Shown here piece after piece: positions 1-5,732 of a stretch of 5,821 nucleotides of DNA. The stretch's first letter is position 1, and each line of letters starts with the position of its first letter. The position numbers and the translations under genes were made by a program. A model generated the notes under the pieces. The model saw only the letters and a list, made by a program, of their open reading frames with translations, made no database searches and was not told where the DNA came from. The DNA comes from Porphyromonadaceae bacterium UBA7180 (GTDB lineage: Bacteria; Bacteroidota; Bacteroidia; Bacteroidales; Muribaculaceae), in the NCBI GenBank assembly GCA_002491165.1, contig DKVK01000003.1, positions 515 to 6,335 on the forward strand, read 5' to 3'.

Positions 1-32
1 GGCGTGCGGGGACCAAAGCGCACATGAATACG

Positions 33-50
33 GGCCTCCGGGAGGAGGCC
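33..50. repeat. 7-bp hairpin, GGCCTCC/GGAGGCC
   Basis: GGCCTCC (33-39) pairs perfectly with GGAGGCC (44-50) around the four-base loop GGGA. Six bases of each arm recur in the hairpin at 97-113, so the two could also pair with each other. No T-tract follows on either strand, so this is not a terminator. Confidence 0.55.
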
Positions 51-96
51 GATTTACATCAGGAAGAATCATCGGAGGTATAAATAATTGTGAATC

Positions 97-113
97 AGCC
101 TCCTCTGGAGGCT
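97..113. repeat. 7-bp hairpin, AGCCTCC/GGAGGCT
   Basis: AGCCTCC (97-103) pairs perfectly with GGAGGCT (107-113) around a three-base loop. The arms nearly repeat those of the hairpin at 33-50. An A/T-rich run follows on the plus strand but has no clean T-tract. Confidence 0.5.
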
Positions 114-135
114 ATATATTATGAATTGCCTCTTA

Positions 136-161
136 CCCCGCACGCCTGGCGGCGTACGGGG
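136..161. repeat. Strong hairpin, near-perfect 11-bp stem
   Basis: CCCCGCACGCC (136-146) faces GGCGTACGGGG (151-161) across the loop TGGC. There is one C/A mismatch in a plus-strand RNA, but a G/U wobble in a minus-strand RNA, so the stem is continuous only in a minus-strand transcript. The right arm is also a 10/11 direct repeat of positions 1-11. No T-tract follows on either side. Confidence 0.55.
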
Positions 162-240
162 TTACGGAAAAATCTGCATCCTGACGGAAGCGCTACGCAA
201 TACATATAACAGCAAACTATTGGCATTATACTTCAGGAAC

Positions 241-254
241 TTTGGTTAACCAAA
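241..254. repeat. 14-base perfect palindrome
   Basis: TTTGGTTAACCAAA is its own reverse complement. A dimeric DNA-binding protein could recognise such a site, but no gene start lies nearby: the closest gene end is the DUF3127 stop about 105 bases away. No function can be assigned. Confidence 0.4.
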
Positions 255-289
255 ATGCACAATTACTTACTTTGCCTACCATAAATAGT

Positions 290-325
290 AACAGCGGCTT
301 CGCATGGAGGCCGCTGTTTTAGTTT
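290..325. terminator. Rho-independent terminator, better on the plus strand
   Basis: AACAGCGGC (290-298) pairs with GCCGCTGTT (310-318). On the plus strand the stem is followed by TTAGTTTC, a fair T-rich tail. On the minus strand, downstream of the DUF3127 stop at 359, the tail is ACTATTTAT, which is weaker. It probably ends the DUF3127 transcript and may work in both directions. No plus-strand gene is visible upstream, so what the plus-facing side would end is open. Confidence 0.6.
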
Positions 326-358
326 CTTAAAGATGGTGTATCTTTCTTGACGGATGCG

Positions 359-784
359 TCAGAAGGGGAGGTCGCTTTCGTCGCCGGAGTTGGTGAAGTC
401 AGGCATCGCACCGGGCATAGCGCCGGGAGTTGCCTGCTGGAAGGGCTGTTGCGGCTGCTGGAACGGTTGCGGCTGTTGGAAAGCCTGCTGCGGTGCGGGA
501 GCCACGTTGCCCTCGGGCACTTCGTAGGCTGAAAGACCGGCGATGTCGGTGTACCAGCGGCCGTTGAACTCGCGGCTATCGATTTCAAATGTCACGGTAT
601 AGACCTTGCCCACTTCGATGTGCACATTGTCGGCACGGTCGCCGAAGAGGTGGAATTTCACCTTGCGGGGATAAGGGGTGTTGATGGTTTCCAGTACCCA
701 TTCTTTCTTTTTCCAAGGGTTGCCAGCTTTCGAAACGCCCTCTACCATAGGTATGTCGACGATGATTCTTCCTGTTACTTCCAT
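359..784 (-). CDS. DUF3127 family protein, SSB-like
   Basis: A 141-residue protein typical of the Bacteroidota DUF3127 family, which is thought to form an OB-like fold; its biochemical role is not established to my knowledge. Family signatures are visible: SKAGNPWKK (18-26), a YPRKVKF strand (38-44), and SREFNGRWYTDI (70-81). Residues 95-128 form a low-complexity linker rich in Gln, Pro and Phe with repeated QQPF-type units. The protein ends in GDESDLPF, closely resembling the acidic, aromatic-ended tip by which SSB recruits replication and repair proteins. I infer single-stranded nucleic acid binding plus partner recruitment; this is not proven by sequence. The ATG at 782-784 starts directly with the conserved domain and follows an A/T-rich stretch with no Shine-Dalgarno sequence, normal for this phylum. 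It lies 207 bases downstream of fusA2, behind that gene's terminator, so it is probably transcribed alone. Confidence 0.88.
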   Translation of the reverse strand: MEVTGRIIVDIPMVEGVSKAGNPWKKKEWVLETINTPYPRKVKFHLFGDRADNVHIEVGKVYTVTFEIDSREFNGRWYTDIAGLSAYEVPEGNVAPAPQQAFQQPQPFQQPQQPFQQATPGAMPGAMPDFTNSGDESDLPF

Positions 785-860
785 TATATGTATTGTAGTT
801 TAAATTTCTATGTTTTAGTGCGTTATAGCCGTCGGGGTGACAACCGCACAAATTGCACTG

Positions 861-892
861 CGAATTTACGAATAATTTCCGACATAACGAAA
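861..892 (-). promoter_or_regulatory. Candidate Bacteroidales-type promoter for DUF3127
   Basis: Read on the minus strand, TTTC (889-892) and TAAATTCG (861-868) are separated by 20 bases. The Bacteroides sigma factor consensus is TTTG near -33 and TAnnTTTG near -7, so each box has one mismatch. The implied leader is about 70 bases. It sits between the fusA2 terminator and the DUF3127 start, where a promoter is expected. A/T-rich DNA gives such partial matches often. Confidence 0.25.
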
Positions 893-930
893 TTTTTGCC
901 AAGCAAAATTGTCAACTATGATTTGATGAT

Positions 931-966
931 GAAAAATACAGTCTGCGGAACGGCCGCAGACTGTAT
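931..966 (-). terminator. Rho-independent terminator of fusA2
   Basis: A perfect 13-bp stem pairs 936-948 with 954-966 (core ACAGTCTGCGG/CCGCAGACTGT) around the loop AACGG. In the minus direction it is followed by TTTTC, completing an uninterrupted ATTTTTC run. It lies 25 bases after the fusA2 stop codon and separates that gene from the DUF3127 gene. Confidence 0.88.
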
Positions 967-991
967 CTGTACTTTTGGGTGATGGGCGGGA

Positions 992-3148
992 TTAATCTTC
1001 CTGCTGCGATTCGGCGTATTCTTTGAGCAGTTTCTCCTGCACGTCGCCGGGAACGAGTTCATAGTTGGAGAACTTCATGGAGAAAGAGCTGCGGCCGCCC
1101 GTGATGGAACTGAGCGAGGTGGAGTAGCTTGCCATCTCTTTCAGAGGCACTTTGGCGGAGAGTTTCTCCATGCCGTTTTCGCTGCTCATGCCCATGATGA
1201 TGGCGCGGCGTCCCTGGAGGTCGCTCATCACGTCGCCCATGGTGTCGCCCGGTGTGAGCACTTCCACGTCGTATACCGGTTCGAGAATCTTCGGGTTGGC
1301 GTTGCGGAAGGCTTCCGAGAAGGCGTTGCGGCCGGCAAGGCGGAAAGAGATTTCATTGGAGTCAACCGGGTGCATCTTGCCGTCGTAGATCATAACGCGC
1401 ACGTCGCGGGCGTAGCTGCCGGTGAGGGGGCCTTGCTCCATACGGTCCATGAGACCTTTCACGATGGCGGGGATAAAGCGTGCGTCGATGGCGCCGCCCA
1501 CTATGCAGTTGTAGACCACGAGCTTGCCGCCCCATTCCAGCGGAAGTTCCTGTTTGTCGCGCACGTTGAGTTTGAATTCCTGGCTGCCGAATTTATAACT
1601 GTCGGGTTCCGGCATTCCTTCGGTGTACGGCTCGATGATGAGATGCACTTCGCCGAACTGGCCGCTGCCGCCCGACTGTTTCTTGTGGCGGTAATCGGCA
1701 CGCGCAGCCTTGGTGATGGTCTCGCGGTACGGAATCTTAGGCTCGATGAACTCTACCTGGATTTTCTCGTTGTTTTCGAGACGCCATTTCAGTGTGCGCA
1801 GGTGGAATTCGCCCTGACCTTTGACGATGGTCTGTTTCAGTTCCTTGCTCTGCTCCACGAGCCATGTGGGGTCTTCCTCGTGCATACGGGTGAGCAGGCC
1901 GTTGAGTTTCTCGGCTTCGCTTTCGTTGACGGGCTTGATGGCGCGCGAGTATTTAGGCGCGGGATACTGTATGAAGTTGAACTGGTAGTCGCAGCCCTTT
2001 TCGTCGAGGGTGTTGCCGGTGCGCACGTCTTTGAGTTTCACGGCGGCGCCTATGTCGCCGGCATGGAGTTCATCCACGGGCTGGCGCAGCTGGCCGCTGA
2101 CGGTGAATATCTGTGCGAGACGCTCTTTGCCGCCGCGCGAAACATTGTCGAGGTCGACGCCGGCCTTGAGCACGCCGCTCATTACTTTAAAGTAAGATAC
2201 CTCGCCGATGTGCGGCTCTACGGATGTCTTGAAGAAGAATACCGAAACGGGGCCGTTGTCGTCGGGCTTAACCTCTACGCCTTCGGTGGTTTCGGGAGTG
2301 GGAACCTGATCGACGCCGGGACATACGTTGCCGAGGAACTCCATCATGCGGCGAACGCCCATGTCCTTGAGGGCGCTGACCACGAATACGGGGAGGATGG
2401 AGTGGTCGATGAGGCCTTTGCGGATGCCCTCGCGCATCTCGTCTTCGGTGAGGTGGCCCTCCTCGAAGTATTTGTCCATCAGGGTTTCATCGTTCTCGGC
2501 GGCTGCTTCCACAAGGGCGTTGTGCAGCTCTTCGGCACGTTCCTTCTGGTCGTCGGGAATTTCGGAGATGGTGGGAACGCCCCCGTCGGGACCCCACTCG
2601 TATTTCTTCATGAGCAGGACGTCGATCATCGAGTTGAAGCCGGGACCTGACTGCAGCGGATACTGGATGGCCACGATTTTCGGTCCGAAGACTTCGCGCA
2701 TCTGTTCCATTACGTTCTCGTAGTCGGCCTTTTCGCCGTCCATCTGGTTGAGTGCGAAGATGATGGGTTTTTTCAGCGCAGTGGCGGTGCGGAAGATGTT
2801 CTGTGTGCCCACTTCCACGCCATATTCGGTGTTGATAACGATAACGCCGGTGTCGCATACGCCCATTGCGGTGTAGGCGTTGCCCACGAAGTCGTCGGCG
2901 CCCGGACAGTCGATGAAGTTAAGTTTCTTGCCGTTGAACTCGACGTTCATTACAGTCGAGAAAACGGAGTATCCGTATTCTTTTTCTACGGGGAAATAGT
3001 CGGAGACCGTGTTCCCGCCTTCTATGGTACCTCTTCTTTTGATTTGCCCACACTCGTAGAGCATAGCCTCGGCGAGTGTGGTTTTCCCGGAGCCTTTCGA
3101 CCCCAACAATGCAATGTTCTTAAGTTCGTTGGTTTTATAGGTTTTCAT
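992..3148 (-). CDS. fusA2: Elongation factor G paralogue EF-G2, GTPase motifs degenerate
   Basis: A 718-residue, full-length EF-G-like protein that should bind the ribosome and promote tRNA-mRNA translocation in the cytoplasm. All five EF-G domains are recognisable: G domain about 1-290, II about 300-395, III about 410-480 (GQGEFHL at 444-450), IV about 481-615 (HKKQSGGSGQFGEV at 488-501), V about 620-705. The P-loop GSKGSGKT (16-23) keeps Lys22 and Thr23, but the usual P-loop Asp is Gly19. Switch II reads DCPGADDF (80-87) instead of DTPGHVDF, so the catalytic His is Ala84. G4 is NQMD (134-137) instead of NKxD. Switch I has EYGYSV (57-62) for ERGITI. The domain IV tip His593 is kept. This pattern matches Bacteroides EF-G2, reported to translocate without GTPase activity and to be induced by the regulator Cur under carbon limitation. 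The start ATG leads straight into the G domain; no Shine-Dalgarno is present. TetM-type ribosome protection is a less likely alternative. Confidence 0.9.
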   Translation of the reverse strand: MKTYKTNELKNIALLGSKGSGKTTLAEAMLYECGQIKRRGTIEGGNTVSDYFPVEKEYGYSVFSTVMNVEFNGKKLNFIDCPGADDFVGNAYTAMGVCDTGVIVINTEYGVEVGTQNIFRTATALKKPIIFALNQMDGEKADYENVMEQMREVFGPKIVAIQYPLQSGPGFNSMIDVLLMKKYEWGPDGGVPTISEIPDDQKERAEELHNALVEAAAENDETLMDKYFEEGHLTEDEMREGIRKGLIDHSILPVFVVSALKDMGVRRMMEFLGNVCPGVDQVPTPETTEGVEVKPDDNGPVSVFFFKTSVEPHIGEVSYFKVMSGVLKAGVDLDNVSRGGKERLAQIFTVSGQLRQPVDELHAGDIGAAVKLKDVRTGNTLDEKGCDYQFNFIQYPAPKYSRAIKPVNESEAEKLNGLLTRMHEEDPTWLVEQSKELKQTIVKGQGEFHLRTLKWRLENNEKIQVEFIEPKIPYRETITKAARADYRHKKQSGGSGQFGEVHLIIEPYTEGMPEPDSYKFGSQEFKLNVRDKQELPLEWGGKLVVYNCIVGGAIDARFIPAIVKGLMDRMEQGPLTGSYARDVRVMIYDGKMHPVDSNEISFRLAGRNAFSEAFRNANPKILEPVYDVEVLTPGDTMGDVMSDLQGRRAIIMGMSSENGMEKLSAKVPLKEMASYSTSLSSITGGRSSFSMKFSNYELVPGDVQEKLLKEYAESQQED

Positions 3149-3250
3149 ACCGTATGAGATTTTTAAAAAGTTTCAGTAGATGTGGGAGAGAAAGGGCTCC
3201 GTTTTCAAAAGCGTTGCAATTTAGTAAAATTTTTTGAAGTAAGCACACTA

Positions 3251-3281
3251 AAAAGATATGTTAAACAACATGTTTTTCACA
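3251..3281 (-). promoter_or_regulatory. Candidate fusA2 promoter with embedded inverted repeat
   Basis: On the minus strand TGTG (3278-3281) and TATCTTTT (3251-3258) are spaced by 19 bases. Each differs by one base from the Bacteroides boxes TTTG and TAnnTTTG. Within this span ATGTT-N4-AACAT (3258-3271) forms an inverted repeat with the 5-4-5 layout of FNR/CRP-type sites, and AACATGTT (3267-3274) is a second, overlapping 8-base palindrome. Bacteroides fusA2 is known to be activated by the CRP-family regulator Cur, so a CRP-family operator here is plausible. I did not match it to a defined Cur motif. The implied leader is close to 95 bases. Confidence 0.3.
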
Positions 3282-3300
3282 TTACAGCCAAAAACGTGCA

Positions 3301-3332
3301 AGAAAACCGCCCCGTAATCTGTACGGAGCGGC
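3301..3332 (-). terminator. Rho-independent terminator of htpG
   Basis: In the minus direction CCGCTCCGTA (3331-3322) pairs with TACGGGGCGG (3316-3307) around a five-base loop. One position is a U/G wobble, so the RNA stem is continuous. It is followed directly by TTTTCTT. It lies about 75 bases after the htpG stop codon and ends that transcript ahead of fusA2. Confidence 0.82.
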
Positions 3333-3350
3333 ATTTATAATGGTTTTTTA

Positions 3351-3362
3351 ACTAAATTTAGT
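3351..3362. repeat. 12-base perfect palindrome between htpG stop and terminator
   Basis: ACTAAATTTAGT is its own reverse complement. It lies in the 3' untranslated part of htpG, in very A/T-rich DNA where chance palindromes are common. No function is assigned. Confidence 0.3.
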
Positions 3363-3406
3363 AGCCTTAAAAGTAAATTTACACATTTCGGATTAGCGAA
3401 GCAGGT

Positions 3407-5440
3407 TTACAGGAGCTTGACGCTGCGGTGGATGAACTCCGTCATGTTCTCCCCCTTCAGCATTCCGCTCTGAAGTAGGGCGAGGTCCACAATCTGGCTG
3501 ACCACCGGCTGTTGCGACGAGTAGTCGGCAATTATCTTTGTCTCCTTCTCGCGCAGGTCGTCGACCTCTTTCTCCTTGGCGGAGAGGTCCGGCGCGTCTT
3601 TCTTCTCCTTACGGGCTTTGGCGCGGGCTTCCTCCATCTCCTTGTTGATGCGGGCTATGTCGTCGAGGATAGGCTGTATCTTGTCCCCAAGTGCCTTGGC
3701 CGACTCTTCGCAGATGCGCACCACGGCCGGCTGGCGGGTGTTCACTATCAGGGAGTAAGTGTCCGGGAGGTTGGCGTAGAAGGGATTGTTGTGCTGCATG
3801 GCAGCCATGGCTTTCATACGGCGCATGTACTCGCTCTGTACCATAGTAGCGGGCATTGCGTCCGGCGACGTTGCCTGGAACTCGACGATTACGTTGGAGT
3901 TGGGTATCTCTGGCAGCGCGTGGCGGAAGAGGCCCGAAAGCACGTCGAGCTGCACTGCCGTAAGCTCCGCCTTGTTGTCGTCGCTCTTGCGGATGATGCG
4001 CTCCGGAATGTCGGCGTCCACACGCTCGAAACGCGACTTTTCCATGGTGTTCTCGAATAGTCCCACGATGTGCTGGTCCAGCTGTCCGTTCATGTCAAGG
4101 ACGTTGTAGCCCAGGCTCTCCACACCTTTTATAAAGGCATACTGCGCTGTCTTGTCGTTGGTGTAGAGGTAGACCACATTGCTTTCGCGGTCGGTTTGTT
4201 CCGGCTCTATGAGCGTGCGGTATTCCTCCAGGGTGTAATACTTGCCGTTGACGTCCTTGAGGAGGAAGAACTTCTTGGCGGCCTCGAAGAACTTCTCGTC
4301 GGTGAGCATACCGTATTCTATGAACACCTTGATGTCGTCCCATTTCGCCTCGAAGGCGGGGCGGTCGTCGCGGAACATCTTCTCGAGCTTGTCGGCCACT
4401 TTCTTGGTGATATAGCCGGAGATTTGCTTCACCTGACGGTCGGCCTGCAGGTAGCTGCGTGACACGTTAAGCGGAATGTCGGGCGAATCGATGACGCCTT
4501 GCATGATGGTCATGAACTCCGGTACCACGCCCTCAACCTGGTCAGTGACGAAGACCTGGTTGCAGTAAAGCTCGATGCGGTTGCGCGTAACATCCAGGTT
4601 CGTGTTGATTTTCGGGAAGTAGAGGATGCCGGTAAGCGTGAAAGGATAATCCACGTTGAGGTGTATCCAGAACATAGGGTCTTCGAGGCCAGGCATCAGC
4701 TCGTGGTAGAACTTGAGATAGTCCTCGTCGGTGAGCTCGTTGGGCTTCTTGGACCACAGCGGTTCCGAAGCGTTGATCACCTTGTCGCGGTCGGTGTCCA
4801 CATATTTGCCCTCCTTGAACTCCTGCTCCTTGCCGCTGATTACGGGTACGGGGAGGAAACGGCAGTATTTCTTCAGCAATGTATCGATGCGCGCCTGCTC
4901 CAGGAATTCCTTGTCATCGTCGTCGATGTAGAGGATGATGTCGGTGCCGCGCTCTGTCTTGTCGCACTCGCTCATCTCGTATTCCGGTGAGCCGTCGCAA
5001 ACCCACTGCACGCCCTTCGCACCTTCTTTATAAGAGAGAGAGCGGATTTCAACCTTCTTCGATACCATGAAGGCGGAGTAGAAGCCAAGGCCGAAGTGGC
5101 CGATGATGTTGTTGGCGTTGTCCTTGTATTTGGCCAGGAACTCCTCGGCGCCCGAAAAAGCTATCTGGTTGATGTACTTGTCGATGTCTTCGGCATCCAT
5201 GCCTATGCCGTGGTCGGAGACGGTGAGAGTGCCTTTCTCCTTGTCGATGGTTACGCGCACGTCGAGCTCACCGAGTTCACCCTTATAGTCGCCGAACGAG
5301 AAGAGGGTCTGGAGTTTGCGCGTGGCGTCGATAGCGTTCGATACCAATTCGCGAAGAAAAATTTCGTGGTCAGAATAAAGGAATTTTTTAATAACGGGGA
5401 AGATATTTTCGGTTGTTACCCCGATTTTTCCGGTTGCCAT
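3407..5440 (-). CDS. htpG: Molecular chaperone HtpG (bacterial Hsp90)
   Basis: A 677-residue ATP-dependent cytosolic chaperone of the Hsp90 family that acts as a dimer on late folding intermediates and stress-damaged proteins. The N-terminal GHKL ATPase motifs are intact: FLRELVSNAIDA (28-39) with catalytic Glu31 and Mg-binding Asn35, DHGIGM (76-81), and the glycine-rich lid GHFGLGFYSAFMV (114-126). The middle domain keeps NVSR with Arg328, equivalent to the ATP-contacting arginine of E. coli HtpG. The C-terminal dimerisation region holds a highly charged, probably helical stretch (about 590-640) that makes the protein some 50 residues longer than E. coli HtpG, as is usual in Bacteroidota. 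There is no MEEVD tail, as expected for bacteria. The frame stays open to an ATG at 5623, but the family N-terminus aligns at the ATG at 5438-5440, which follows A/T-rich DNA, so I chose that start. It is its own unit with a terminator at 3301-3332. Heat-shock control is likely from the family but not shown by a recognised site. Confidence 0.95.
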   Translation of the reverse strand: MATGKIGVTTENIFPVIKKFLYSDHEIFLRELVSNAIDATRKLQTLFSFGDYKGELGELDVRVTIDKEKGTLTVSDHGIGMDAEDIDKYINQIAFSGAEEFLAKYKDNANNIIGHFGLGFYSAFMVSKKVEIRSLSYKEGAKGVQWVCDGSPEYEMSECDKTERGTDIILYIDDDDKEFLEQARIDTLLKKYCRFLPVPVISGKEQEFKEGKYVDTDRDKVINASEPLWSKKPNELTDEDYLKFYHELMPGLEDPMFWIHLNVDYPFTLTGILYFPKINTNLDVTRNRIELYCNQVFVTDQVEGVVPEFMTIMQGVIDSPDIPLNVSRSYLQADRQVKQISGYITKKVADKLEKMFRDDRPAFEAKWDDIKVFIEYGMLTDEKFFEAAKKFFLLKDVNGKYYTLEEYRTLIEPEQTDRESNVVYLYTNDKTAQYAFIKGVESLGYNVLDMNGQLDQHIVGLFENTMEKSRFERVDADIPERIIRKSDDNKAELTAVQLDVLSGLFRHALPEIPNSNVIVEFQATSPDAMPATMVQSEYMRRMKAMAAMQHNNPFYANLPDTYSLIVNTRQPAVVRICEESAKALGDKIQPILDDIARINKEMEEARAKARKEKKDAPDLSAKEKEVDDLREKETKIIADYSSQQPVVSQIVDLALLQSGMLKGENMTEFIHRSVKLL

Positions 5441-5732
5441 ATAAATTTGTTTTAATGTTTGTCTAAATTCAAAAGGTCGGCGTGGCGCCGGGATTGGAGG
5501 TCTCGTGTTGACCCTTGCGGGAAAAGGCATTTGCAAAAGTTGTGCCAGGGGAAAACACGGAGTCCCGGAATCGCACTCCCGACATAATTTTAACACAAAG
5601 AAAGCCCCGATTCCTAACACCAAACGTTAATTAAAGTTAAGCATCTTTGGCTTCTGACATATCTTCCCTCATTTGACAGATAGAGAGAGGTAAAGACGCT
5701 GCCGGTTTACGACCAGCCGCCCAGCCTTGCAA
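5441..5732 (-). other. Intergenic region and htpG leader
   Basis: This 292-base gap separates the upstream gene from htpG. The 20 bases before the htpG ATG are A/T-rich and lack a Shine-Dalgarno. Further up (about 5470-5580) the DNA is G/C-richer, with a GGAGT/ACTCC hairpin (5558-5578) and a CGGCG/CGCCG hairpin close to 5480. A weak promoter match is TTTG (5621-5624 on the minus strand), 17 bases, then TTTCTTTG (5596-5603); the spacing is a little short. If real, the leader would be about 150 bases. No CIRCE element and no recognisable RNA thermometer is visible. The frame joined to htpG is open for 61 codons here but has no protein-family character. Confidence 0.4.
5701..5717 (-). terminator. 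Weak terminator-like hairpin of the upstream gene
   Basis: On the minus strand GCTGGT (5717-5712) pairs with ACCGGC (5706-5701), including one U/G wobble, 16 bases after the stop codon at 5733. The tail is AGCGTCTTTACCTCTCTC, which is pyrimidine-rich but has no real T-tract. It may only be a 3' stabilising hairpin. Confidence 0.25.

Larger units (their letters stand above)
1..146. repeat. 11-base inverted repeat closing a 124-base segment
   Basis: GGCGTGCGGGG at 1-11 is the exact reverse complement of CCCCGCACGCC at 136-146. If transcribed, the arms could form a long closing stem around the hairpins at 33-50 and 97-113. The left arm touches the window edge, so the repeat may continue outside. 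Positions 4-8 can instead pair with 19-23 (GTGCG with CGCAC), and 136-146 can instead pair with 151-161, so the closing stem competes with two local hairpins. Confidence 0.6.
1..358. other. Structured intergenic region without a convincing gene
   Basis: This stretch lies downstream of the DUF3127 gene and runs to the window edge. I find no open frame I would defend: the two plus-strand frames open from the left edge stop at 81-83 (26 codons) and 122-124 (40 codons), and both read through G/C-rich hairpins. It does contain an 11-base inverted repeat (1-11 with 136-146), two short hairpins with similar GCCTCC/GGAGGC arms (33-50 and 97-113), a strong hairpin at 136-161, a 14-base palindrome at 241-254 and a terminator-like hairpin at 290-318. 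A structured non-coding RNA or an intergenic repeat element would fit. I do not recognise it as 6S, SRP, tmRNA, RNase P or a known riboswitch. Confidence 0.55.

Noticed and set aside
2..124. Possible 3' end of a plus-strand gene entering from the left edge (40-codon or 26-codon frames)
   Set aside because: Both frames pass through perfect hairpins, neither resembles a known protein, and 26-40 open codons are expected by chance. Sequence to the left would settle it.
894..908. TTTTGC/GCAAAA inverted repeat between fusA2 and the DUF3127 gene
   Set aside because: Only six base pairs in A/T-rich DNA, with no neighbouring signal to support an operator or terminator.
585..982. Open frames of about 105-120 codons on both strands overlapping the DUF3127 start and the fusA2 terminator
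   Set aside because: They run through a promoter region and a terminator hairpin and show no protein-family character.
1370..2650. Long open frame of 426 codons on the plus strand inside fusA2
   Set aside because: It lies antisense to a full-length EF-G gene, has no recognisable domain and is unusually rich in His, Val and Phe, as expected for the complement of a G/C-rich gene.
992..3148. Tetracycline resistance ribosomal protection protein (TetM/TetQ type)
   Set aside because: TetM-type proteins should keep the intact DTPGHxDF switch II; here it is degenerate, and the domain III/IV motifs and length fit EF-G2 better.
3512..4990. Several plus-strand open frames of 107-182 codons opposite htpG
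   Set aside because: All are antisense shadows of the intact HtpG coding sequence, with Leu/Val/His-rich low-information composition and no family signature.
5558..5578. tRNA-like segment in the htpG leader
   Set aside because: A GCGATTCCGG stretch recalls a T arm, but no acceptor, D or anticodon arms can be drawn around it.
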